Shown here piece after piece: positions 25,786 to 36,843 of a DNA stretch of 64,000 nt. The position numbers were made by a program, and so were the translations under genes. The notes beneath the pieces were generated by a model that saw nothing but the letters and a program-made list of their open reading frames with translations, was not told the DNA's origin and made no database searches. The DNA comes from Dallia pectoralis (taxonomy: Eukaryota; Chordata; Actinopteri; Esociformes; Umbridae). The stretch covers positions 20,840,441-20,904,440 of the forward strand of contig CM055730.1 in NCBI GenBank assembly GCA_029465975.1. The letters run 5' to 3'. Numbering within the stretch: the stretch's first letter is position 1; every line of letters begins with the position of its first letter.

Positions 25786-27735
25786 CGGAATGTTGTGGAA
25801 ATAGCTAACCATTTAGCAGACTAGTCTAGAGTACACACGGTGGAGTACCATACTGAACTGTACTGTACGGAACTGTACTGTACTGAACTGTACTGAACTG
25901 ATCTAAACTGAACTGAACTGTACTGTACTATACTGTACTGAACTGTACTGAACTGAACTATACTGAACTGAACTGTACTGTACTATACTGTACTGAACTG
26001 TACTGAACTGAACTGTACTGAACTGTACTGTACTATACTGTACTGAACTGTACTGAACTGAACTATACTGAACTGAACTGTACTGTACTATACTGTACTG
26101 AACTGTACTGAACTGAACTGTACTGAACTGTACTGTACTATACTGTACTGAACTGTACTGAACTATACTGTACTGAACTGAACTGTACTGAACTGTACTG
26201 AACTGTACTGTACTGAACTGTACTGAACTATATTGAACTGTACTGTACTGAACTGTACTGTACTGAACTGTACTGAACTTTACTGAACTGAACTATACTG
26301 AACTGAACAGTACTGAACTGAATTGTACTGTACTGAACTGACCTGAACTGTACTGAACTGTACTGAACTGTACTGAACTGTACTGAACTGTACTGAACTG
26401 TACTGTACTGTACTGAACTATACTAAACTGTACTGTACTGAACTGTACTGTACTGTACGGAACTGTACTGTACTGAACTGTACTGAACGGTACTGAACTG
26501 ATCTAAACTGAACTGAACTGTACTGTACTATACTGTACTGAACTGTACTGAACTGTACTGAACTGAACTATACTGAACTGAACTGTACTGTACTATACTG
26601 TACTGAACTGTACTGAACTGAACTGTACTGAACTGTACTGTACTATACTGTACTGAACTGTACTGAACTGTACTGAACTATACTGTACTGAACTGAACTG
26701 TACTGAACTGTACTGAACTGTACTGTACTGAACTGTACTGAACTATACTGAACTGTACTGTACTGAACTGTACTGTACTGAACTGTACTGAACTTTACTG
26801 AACTGAACTATACTGAACTGAACAGTACTGAACTGAATTGTACTGTACTGAACTGAACTATACTGAACTGTACTGAACTGTACTGAACTGTACTGAACTG
26901 TACTGAATTGAATTCTACTGTACTAAACTGAACTGTACTGAACTATACTAAACTGTACTGAACTATACTGAACTGTACTATACTGAAATGTACTGAACTG
27001 TACTGAACTGTACTGAACTGAACTCTGCTGAACTGTACTGAACTGAACTATACTGAACTGGATTGTACTGAATTGTACTGAATTGTACTGAACTGTACTG
27101 AACTATACTGAACTGTACTGAACTGTACTGTACTGAACTGTACTGAACTGTACTGAACTGTACTGTACTGAACTATACTGAACTGAATTGTACTGTACTA
27201 TACTATACTAGCCAGCCATTTGTGCATTGAGTGGCCAATTGTATTAGTTCATGCTACATTTCTATCGGAATGTTGTGGAAATAGCCAACCATTTAGCAGA
27301 CTAGTCTAGAGTACACACGGTGGAGTACTATACTGAACTGTACTATACTGAACTGTACTGTACTGAACTGTACTGAACTGTACTGAAATATACTGTACTG
27401 AACTGAACTGTACTGTACTGAACTGTACTGTACTGAACTGTACTGAACTATACTGAACTGTACTGTACTGAACTGTACTGAACTGTACTGTACTGAACTG
27501 TACTGAACTGTACTGAACTGTACTGAACTGAATTGTACTGTACTGAACTGAACTGTACTGAACTGTACCGAACTGTACTGAACTGTACTGAACTGTATTG
27601 AACTTTACTGAACTGTACTGAACTGTACTGAACTGAACTATACTGAACTGAATTGTACTGTACTGTACTATACTATACTAGCCAGCCATTTATGCATTGA
27701 GTGGCCAATTGTATTAGTTCATGCTACATTTCTAT
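25786..27735. repeat. ACTGN pentanucleotide satellite with duplicated frame
   Basis: About 1.8 kb of (TACTG/AACTG)n. The unit beginning CGGAATGTTGTGGAAATAG (25786), containing the array and ending GCCAGCCATT...CATTTCTAT (27211-27265), is followed by a second copy of the same frame at 27266-27735 with a much shorter array. Within the first array, a block starting GTACGGAACTG recurs about 590 bp apart. Confidence 0.95.
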
Positions 27736-28690
27736 TGACAAAATCTGAACAAAAACATAGAACTTAGACCTAGCCTTTTAAACTTTTTAGACTTTTTGCA
27801 AAATAAAATGTGTTTACTACATGATACTGACAGCAGAAAAGTTACAATTGAAGTACAATTTCATGGAATTATATATTTATTTTATAGTGTATTGGAGTTA
27901 TATGGCAACAACAGTCCTAAATCTAAATCTTGTCGGTATTCCCCTGACCAAAACATTACTCGTCTGCATTGTTGTGACTTAAAGCACAAAAGTTTGAGTT
28001 TAAAAGTAAAAAAAATGGAAGGCAAAAAAATATTTTGGGTATTTTTTTACTCTAATTTTGCTGAATAATCTGTTATTCAGCAAAAATAAATTGTGGTCTC
28101 TGGACTGTATTTGCTCCAGGCTTGACTTGCTTAAGGTGTTGTCAAACCCAGTGTTTTAACGATTTGCAGAACTGTTGTTTCTGAGTGTCCTAGGGTACAA
28201 ATGTATTAGCATTATTAGTGCACCAGTTTTACAGCATAATGTCAATCTGCTCAACCACATCAAAAGCTCAGAGCCATATTTATCGTCTTATCGCAACTAC
28301 ACGTTTTCAGCCGCTTTGTTCAGACAAACTTTAATTGGTATAAGAATCATATCTCAATTCACAGAATAAGTTACATGTACTTACTCTATGAAATTATTGG
28401 GATGCACGTTTAATTTTAAATGACTTCTCCTCTGTCCTCCATAGATACAACATCAGTAAGGTCCCTCAGTCAGGTACAGAATTTCAAGCACAGTTTCAAC
28501 TATCAAGATAAGGATGTTTTGAACTGTGTCATAAAGTAGCACAGTGTTAATTGTTAATTGGGCAAGTCAAATATGCTGCAGTATTAACCTCCACAGGCGT
28601 TCTTTTAAACTGAGTGGCAGAACAGGAAAGGAACTGCTCAGGGATCTCAACGTGAGGCTACAGATGATTTTCAATCTGCAACAGAGTTTA
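27736..28690. other. Intergenic DNA, nothing recognised
   Basis: AT-rich sequence without genes or recognisable repeats. The small open frames at 27796-28068 and 28175-28369 show no family resemblance. Confidence 0.4.
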
Positions 28691-30957
28691 ATAATATGAG
28701 AACTGGAGAGTTTTAATGCTATTCAGCATTCCTTCCAAAACCTACAGTTATTACTTAACTCTGGTAAAACGAAGTGCATGCTTTTCAACCGATCTCTTGC
28801 CTACCTCGCTAGATGGGTTTGAACTAGAATATGTTGATACATACAAATATCTAGGTGTCTTGTTAGACAGCTCTCTCTCTTTGCAGCTGCACATAAACCA
28901 ACTCAAGTCTAAAATTAAGTCCAGAATCGGCTTCCTTTTCCGCATCAGGACCTCCTTCACTCAGGCGGCCAAACTTGCCTTGGTGAAGATGACTGTTATT
29001 CCAATGTTCGACTTTGGTGACGTTATCTATAGAACTGCCTCAAACTCTCTCCTGAAAAAATTGGATGTGGTTTACCATAGTGTCATACATTTTGTTACCA
29101 ATGCCCCATACAACACCCACCACTGCAAGCTATACGCATTAGTCGGCTGGCCTTTCTTAATCACTCAGCGTTTAACCTATTGGTGCCAACTTATTCACAA
29201 GTCCCGCTGTACCCTAGCTCTCTAGTTACAATTGCCCTACCCACCCGCAGTCTACGCTTTAGTAGGTATATTGCCTTAGTCACCACTAAAGCCTGCACAA
29301 CATTTGGCCGCCAATCCTTCCAGTTTGCAGCCGCCAATGACTGGAACGAATTACCAAAAACCCTAAAACTTGAAACCCTTATCTCACCAGCTGCCTTTAA
29401 ACTACTCCTGTCTGAACACCTGTCCAATCTCTGTACCTGTTAACTGTCTTTAACCTCTTCTCACTTATGCCAGGCCCTGTTTGCACAGTGGACCTCCTTC
29501 ACCTGCACTGCATGTTTACATTTTTGAATCACTCTATTTGCTCAGGTATTCTCTGATACTCTTCCCCCCATAACCTTGGTCATATAATACATGCACTTAA
29601 ATGACCTGATGCTGATGCTACCAGACAGTTTTGGCCTCCAATCTGCCAAACCCCTCTACCCTCCCGGTTGTCCATTTCAACTTTACCGTATATATTCTAT
29701 TAGTGGCCCGTCTCTTATTGACGCCCGTTTCCAATAATCGCCGGGTTTGAAAAGTGTTTGTGACAGTAGACGCCGGTCTCCAATAGTAGCCGGGCTCCTT
29801 TAAGATCCGGTCTGTAGTAAACGCCGGACTCCAATGACCCACCGCCTTCCCCGTACGCTTATCCCCTTTTTTCTGGGCTACCTCCTTCCTGCTGTGAATC
29901 ATAAGCGGTAAGTATCTTTTTGTGTCAAAAATGTATCGTCGGATGCTATCGAGGTGGGGAGAAAGTCAAAACGGAATTTCTTTGTGGACATTTTGCCCTT
30001 TCGTCTCCACGTCAATCTTGTCTTATCGGGCTGATGAACGCTTTCGTGCAAAATTCGGACTGGTGCAGGCCAGTGCCTGTGGCATCATTGGCAAGAAAGT
30101 TCAGTAGATGTACCTGTTTTTTCATGCTGAATACCGTACTGCTTTAATAATACCGTACTGCTGTACTGATAATTTCATTAAATCCTGAAATGTTCATCTG
30201 GTGTTGTTGCCTACATTTTGTGGCCGTAAATACGGTATCATACGTATTTCACCGCGAAATGAACCCCTTTTACCCATCACCATTCCGTCTGCGAGGCGAA
30301 TAATAGCCGGTCTCCAACAACCGCCGGTCTCTTTTAAACGCCGGACGGTCCGAATTTTTTTTCGAATAAACGCCGGGGCTACAATTGGAAGATATACGGT
30401 ATTTGACCTGGACTATTAAATTTTTTGCCTGCATATAATTAAATAACTGTAATTTTCAGAGCCTGGTTCCTCTCAAGGTTTCTTCCTAAATTTGACCTTC
30501 AGGGAGTTTTTCCTAGCCGCCATGTATCAACATGTTCTTCTTGTTCAACTTGTCCATGTGTGCTCTGTTGGATTCAGGCTGGGTGTTTGTAAAAGCACTT
30601 TGTGACAACTGTGTTGTAAAAAGGGCTTTATAAAATTAATTGATTGAATGACCTACCTGCTAGACACATTTCAACCTTTGTACATCCTGTATATAGATAC
30701 TTATTGTATTCTTTTATATATTTGCTATTGACTTATCAATGCTGCTCAACTGAACTACATATACCTCATCCTGTATAACTTGACCCTGTATTGCCTTATT
30801 GTGTCCCATTGCTAATTGCACTCTTGTGTTCTGTGTGTTTATTATGTAACTGTATGTTGTCCTGCACATTTTTTTGCCTTATCTTGGCCAGGTCGCCGTT
30901 GCAAATGAGAATTTGTTTTCAATCGGCTTACCTGGTTAAATAAAGGTTAAATAAAAT
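28690..30957 (+). mobile_element. LINE (non-LTR retrotransposon) 3' part, interrupted
   Basis: 28716-29225 and 29180-29443 encode, in two frames, the C-terminal end of a reverse-transcriptase polyprotein: GFELEYVDTYKYLGVLLDSS, KLALVKMTVIPMFDFGDVIY, then FGRQSFQFAAANDWNELPKT. The frame shift at about 29200 and the loss of everything upstream make it a dead, 5'-truncated copy. The non-coding tail resumes after the element at 29684-30401 and ends with TTACCTGGTTAAATAAAGG and an A/AT-rich tail at about 30957. A piece at about 30459-30650 (CCTGGTTCCTCTCAAGG..., ending ATTGATTGA) resembles another LINE's 3' end and may be nested. Confidence 0.75.
29684..30401. mobile_element. Small non-autonomous DNA element with GCCGG subterminal repeats
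   Basis: The element has inverted termini TACCGTATA...TATACGGTA, extending imperfectly inwards. Both ends carry several copies of CGCCGGTCTCC-like words in the same orientation (29771, 29785 and 29822; 30304, 30321, 30338 and 30370). The interior has only short frames (for example 29922-30107). It splits the tail of the LINE, so it inserted later. The target duplication may be TT or TTT. Superfamily not assigned. Confidence 0.6.
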
Positions 30958-31495
30958 AAAAAATAAACTGAATAGATTGACAACATTTTTGTGACCCCAC
31001 AAAAATGACAAACAACAGTTTACTTAAATTATTTATTTAAAAAATTGGCATTAATTGAGTACTGCAAAAACAAACATTTCAAACGAGCGCAATTTGGTTT
31101 TGGTTTAAATGCAAATATTTATGTTTCGAACATTACTAATTATAATTGCTGAGTAACTGCAATTTTAGACTATTTTAGAATTTTCAGATTTTAGAATATG
31201 GGAAAAAAACAAACAGCAAGTCAAAAGAAGAGTTGATGGCAAATTCTGCAAAAAGCTTAAATGTTTTACCATGGCAGTCTACCAAAGTGAATAGCTTCAG
31301 TTTTGATTTTCCAGGGAGGCCACACACAAAACCGACGTTTTTGTCACTTTTCATTTAATGTTTTTTGTGTTTAAGCTGATATTATATAGTGTTTGTCCAA
31401 GGCATTTTTTGAGTGACTAACGACTAAAATCTATAGCAAGATGTAAAATTTGTAAGAGACAAGAAATTGTAGTGCAAATACATCTGCCTTCCATT
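30958..31495. other. Intergenic DNA, nothing recognised
   Basis: AT-rich sequence between the LINE tail and the 43-bp minisatellite, with no gene or repeat seen. Confidence 0.4.
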
Positions 31496-32290
31496 GTTGC
31501 TGGCTAGCAACTTGATGACTTCACCATAATCATCCACTGTAGCTGGCTAGCAACTTGATGACTTCACCATAATCATCCACTGTAGCTGGCTAGCAACTTG
31601 ATAACTTCACCATAATCATCCACTGTAGCTGGCTAGCAACTTGATAACTTCACCATAATCATCCACTGTAGCTGGCTAGCAACTTGATAACTTCACCATA
31701 ATCATCCACTGTAGCTGGCTAGCAACTTGATGACTTCACCATAATCATCCACTGTAGCTGGCTAGCAACTTGATAACTTCACCATAATCATCCACTGTAG
31801 CTGGCTAGCAACTTGATAACTTCACCATAATCATCCACTGTAGCTGGCTAGCAACTTGATGACTTCACCATAATCATCCACTGTAGCTGGCTAGCAACTT
31901 GATAACTTCACCATAATCATCCACTGTAGCTGGCTAGCAACTTGATGACTTCACCATAATCATCCACTGTAGCTGGCTAGCAACTTGATAACTTCACCAT
32001 AATCATCCACTGTAGCTGGCTAGCAACTTGATAACTTCACCATAATCATCCACTGTAGCTGGCTAGCAACTTGATAACTTCACCATAATCATCCACTGTA
32101 GCTGGCTAGCAACTTGATAACTTCACCATAATCATTACAATCTTCCACTGTAGCTGGCTAGCAACTTGATTCCTTCACCATAATCATTACAATCATCCAC
32201 TGTAGCTGGCTAGCAACTTGATAACTTCACCATAATCATCCACTGTAGCTGGCTAGCAACTTGATTACTTCACCATAATCATTATAATCA
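31496..32290. repeat. 43-bp minisatellite
   Basis: About 18 units containing GTAGCTGGCTAGCAACTTGA and TAACTTCACCATAATCATCC. Units differ mainly at TGATGACTT versus TGATAACTT. The last units gain an extra ATTACAATC. Conservation between units is very high, suggesting recent expansion. Confidence 0.95.
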
Positions 32291-34690
32291 AGTTACAACA
32301 TAGACTTTGTAAGTTGACATAGCTTTCACATAGGTTATATTTTCTTCAATAAAATAAAATTTTAAAATTACATTTTAAAGTTAGAGCCCTGGTCATTTCA
32401 TCGATTTATGTGGGGAAAGACTGAGATGACAGCCTGTGCAACATAGGATGTCCAAGTAAGTGTGAGTGGACAGAGACATCTGGGCTGTTTAAAACGCTGA
32501 CACTGTTTATCTTACGGAGTGATGCCACGCTGCCTTCGCTCATTATTAAGCCAAACAGATCATAACTCTCTCACAACACACTCTTAACACATTCACACAA
32601 ACACACTCAAATACATCCCTTCTATAATCTGACAGACACACACACAAATCCCACACTGCAGGCTTCCGTTAACTCACATGGAGCAACACATTTAAGTGTC
32701 AAATCGTGTAAACAGAGTGTGTATGAGAGAGATGGATACACCTGCTTAACAGCTGAAGAGACTTTTACGGAAACCATTAGATCTACACTGGCTTTGGTGT
32801 CTGGCACGATATGAGTGATCACTTTGTAGAGAGACAATCCGATGAGGATAGCCATGTTCGGATATCACTTAAAATCGCATTCAATCAAACATATCTTGTG
32901 CAGTAGAAATCATTGCAGGCCTTGTAAGCTTTGTTAATCACAGTGCTGTTGTCATGTTTTGGTTGTTAGTGTCAGGTTAGGGTTGGGGTTAAGACTCATC
33001 ATGACTCAGTAAGTGTGTACCTCCTGCTTCCTGCTGTGGGTCGGAAGCTGCTGTCACCCCCTCTATCAGGGATATTTATGGTCTCGCTGGCCTGAAGTTC
33101 CTACAATGCTCGGGGATATTCATGGCCAATTCATGGGCTTTGTGGTGATACAGGCTCAAGTACAGAGCATGAGATGTATTTTACAGTAAATTAAAGTTCC
33201 CATACAGCAGTCAATGGGATGGGCATCCCACGATTGGGTTGACATCTCCCCAATCTTAAATCTTATTTATGTCATGATTCTGATATGAAGGATTGTGTTA
33301 CCATAGATGATATATCATTTTTGTGTCAACTGCTGCAATGGAATTAGTTAGCCCCATGTCCTCTTTGGGGTGGAGGTTTTGAGAGTATTTGCAATGCTAG
33401 GTGAAAATACCAATAACTCATTCTAGACATTCTAATTTTTTTCTCTGTAAGGTATTAAATCCATAGACTAAAAGTTGTATCACATGTTCATTTGAATAGC
33501 CTTGACCTTCTATGTTTGACTTGTGCCTCAAACTAACTAACTAACTAACTAACTAGTGCTATATATCCCTTTTTATATTAGATCAAGGTAAATCAAGGTA
33601 AAATAGGAACAGAAACTAAGCAAAAACATTTATATAGTTGACTGGAAGAAGAACATGGATATATGTTTAATCAACAAATTGACTAGTCTCAGTTTGGCCC
33701 ATCATTTTCGGTCCCACCAACTATGTTACGTCTGTGAATTTTCCTACAACTTGGAGTACTTGTATTTAACAATGTAATTTAAATAAAGCAACAAATAGGG
33801 CAAATATTTTTTATGAACTTTTTTCGTTGTGTCTTATACAAATCATTTTCAAAGTATTAAATTAAAAGTTGAATCAAAGTAACAACATGTCATTAGTGCA
33901 ACTACATAGAGAGTATTAAGTGTTGCCGTGTAACCATATCCTGTTGTGGTGTGGCTGTGTTGTGTCTAGAAGCTCCTGTTTGCTCGTTTGTTGCTCCTCT
34001 GGTTTTGGACGACGTTGCCTGGACTCTGATCTGAGCTGACCTGAGATCTGTTTGTTTTGGTTTTCTTGGTCCATTAACCCAATTAGAGCTGACCTCTGAC
34101 CCCCACAGAGAGAGCTGTCTGTCACGTCATGTTTCCACATTACCAGAGGCACCACAGCACAGCACACACTTTCAACCCTCTTCTTGCCGTCTTTCTATCT
34201 TTTTTTCTGCTCCTATTTCACCCTTTCACAACACATGTGAAGGCTGAAAAAAAGTGTTGTTCTGTCCCTAGGCTAGACTATTAACCCAAATAAATTGTAT
34301 CCGGTTTATTGCTGAACACAGAAATAAGCCTTTTTCTTACAAACCTTGTAAAATAATAGTAGAAAATACCATAGACTGACATGACACAGATTATGTTTTA
34401 CTGAAGTGAGGGAGTTGATCTGAGGCAGACTCATGTGGTGTTTTGGATGGGGGGGGGGTGTAGGCTCAGGCATGGTTCAGTTGTTTCAGCTCATTCTCCC
34501 ACTAAGTGTGACTAGAGAGACACCACACTCCTATCAGAGAAGCTTATTAAGCTAGCCCTAGGTCCCTGGGGCAGTATAGGCACCAGGTAGTCTGTGTTTG
34601 GGTGTGTGTCTACGTCTGTATGTGTGTGTGTGTTAGGGCCGGAGGCCTGTTTGTTTTGGTGTAAGGTGCTGGGTAATTGGGAGAACTGGA
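32291..34690. other. Intergenic DNA with candidate regulatory stretches
   Basis: No gene. 33020-33200 and 33960-34170 are unique, balanced segments. A short (AACT)n lies at 33529-33556 and poly-G at about 34450. The perfect DR1 motif at 34090-34102 is listed separately. Confidence 0.35.
34090..34102 (-). promoter_or_regulatory. DR1 nuclear-receptor element
   Basis: TGACCTCTGACCC reads on the minus strand as GGGTCA-G-AGGTCA, a perfect direct repeat with 1-bp spacing. This type of site binds RXR, COUP-TF and HNF4 class receptors. A further TGACCT half-site lies about 50 bp upstream. It sits in a unique, non-repetitive block. Confidence 0.4.
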
Positions 34691-34695
34691 CAACA

Positions 34696-35189
34696 AAGCC
34701 ATAATGGTAAATAGTGATACATGGGTACATTAATCTGGTCATGTGGTGCCATAATGGTAAATAGGGATACATGGGTACATTAATCTGGTCATGCGGTGCC
34801 ATAATGGTAAATAGTGATACATGGGTACATTAATCTGGTCATGTGGTGCCATAATGGTAAATAGGGATACATGGGTACATTAATCTGGTCATGTACATTA
34901 ATCTGGTCATGTGGTGCCATAATGGTAAATGGTGCCATAATGGTAAATAGGGATACATGGGTACATTAATCTGGTCATGTGGTGCCATAATGGTAAATAG
35001 GGATACATGGGTACATTAATCTGGTCATGCGGTGCCATAATGGTAAATAGGGATACATGGGTACATTAATCTGGTCATGTGGTGCCATAATGGTAAATAG
35101 GGATACATGGGTACATTAATCTGGTCATGTGGTGCCATAATGGTAAATAGTGATACATGGGTACATTAATCTGGTCATGTGGTGCCATT
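34696..35189. repeat. 50-bp minisatellite
   Basis: About 10 units containing GTGGTGCCATAATGGTAAAT and GGGTACATTAATCTGGTCAT, alternating AGGGATA and AGTGATA variants. Partial unit duplications occur at 34890-34930. Confidence 0.95.
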
Positions 35190-35301
35190 TGGACGTTTTT
35201 AAACCCTGTAAAGGACATACAATATGAAAACGTGAAGCCGTTAAAAATCTAAATGTATTTTTAAATGTTTATGTTAAAAAGCACCACACATTTCTTATTC
35301 T

Positions 35302-36843
35302 ATCTATATAAATAGTCTAAACACTCCTGTTCAAATGACAGGTTTTTGTGATGTTAAAAAATGAGACAAAGATAATTAATTTCCAAACTTTTTACAGCTT
35401 TAATGTGACCTATGCTGTGAACAATTCAATTGGAAAACAAACCGATATCTTTGAGGGGGGAAAATAAAAACCTTACAATAAACTGGTTGCATAAGTGTGC
35501 ACGCCCTTAAACTAATACTTTGTTGAAGCACCTTTTGATTTCATTACAGCACTCAGTCTTTTTGGGTAGGAGTCTATTTGCATGGCGCATCTTGACTTGG
35601 CAATATTTGCCCATTCTTTGCAAAAGCGTTCCAAATCTGTCAGACTGCTAGGACATCTGCAGTGCACAGCCCTCTTCAAATCACCCCACAGATGATCAAT
35701 TGGATTCAGGTCTGGGCTCTGGCTGGGCCATTCCAAAACGTGAATATTTTTCTGATGAAGCCATGCATTTGGTGATTTGGATGTGTGCTTTGGGTCGTTG
35801 TCGTGCTGAAATTTGAACTTCCTTTTCATCTTCAGCTTTCTAACAGAAGTCTGAAAGTTTTGTGACAAAATTGCCGGGTATTTGGAACTGTTCATAATTC
35901 CCTCCACCCTGACTAAGGCCCCGGTTCCAGCTGAAGAAAACAGCCCCAAAGCATGATGCTACCACCATGCTTCACTGTGTTCTTTGGGTGATGTGCAGTG
36001 TTGTTTTTTCGCCAAAAATAGCTTTTGGAGTTATGGCCAAAAAGTTCAAGCTTGGTTTCATCAGACCATTACACATTTGCCCACGTGGCACATGCTATTT
36101 GGAGACTTATTGTTTGTTTTTGCAAATTTCAGTTGAGGTACTTTGTTTTTCTTTGTAAGAAATGGCTTCCGTTTTGACAGCCTACCCCATAGCCCATACT
36201 GATGAATAATACGGGAGATTATTTTCACAAGTAGCACACAGCCAGTTCTTGACAGAAATTCCTGCCTTTAATGTGACTGTAGGCCTCTTGGAAGTGTATC
36301 TGACCAGTTTTCTTCCATTTTAGAGGGACATCCAGTTATTGGTAATGTCTCTGTTGTGTCATATTTTCTCCACTTGATGCTGACTGTCTTCACTGTGTTC
36401 CATCGTATATCTAATGCTTTGGAAATTATTTTGTACCCTTCTCCTGACTGCTATGTTTCAACAATGTGATCCCTCTGATGCTTTGGAAGCTCTCTGCAGA
36501 CCATGGCTTTTGCTCTGAGATCCAACAAGAGATGCAACCTACTGGAACAGCTGACCTTTATTTGGATTAATCAGTGTCACCTTAAATGATGGCAGGTGTG
36601 TAATGACTTCTATTTAACATGGATTAAATCTGATTGGTTAATTCCGAACACAGCCACATCCCCAGTTATAAGTGGGCGTGCACACTTATGCAACCAGGTT
36701 ATTGTAAGATATTTTATTACATTTTTTCCGCCTCAAAGATTTCAGTTTGTTTTCCACTGAATTGTTCACGTTATAGGTCACATTAAAAGTGTGAAAAGTT
36801 CTGACAAAAGTTCTGGGGCCGTGTAGACTTTTTATATGCACTG
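35302..36843 (-). mobile_element. Tc1-like DNA transposon, inactive
   Basis: Long terminal inverted repeats: the left end (TATATAAATAGTCTAAACAC..., inner part ending GGTTGCATAAGTGTGCACGC) is matched by the complement of the right end (GCGTGCACACTTATGCAACC...GTGTAGACTTTTTATATGCA). The arms are about 200 bp and diverged. The minus-strand transposase survives only as a C-terminal fragment, with the 5' part broken by stops and frameshifts. The flanking TA is no longer clear. It is a common fish Tc1/mariner family. Confidence 0.85.
35512..35949 (-). pseudogene. Tc1-like transposase C-terminal fragment
   Basis: 145 codons containing the DDE-domain signatures HDNDPKHTSK and WPSQSPDLNPIDHLWGDLKR and ending KGASTKY, the usual C-terminus of this family. 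The third catalytic residue, normally Glu in DLNPIE, is Asp here. The N-terminal DNA-binding region and first catalytic Asp are missing from the frame. It would cut and paste the surrounding element if intact; as it stands it is a pseudogene. Confidence 0.85.
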
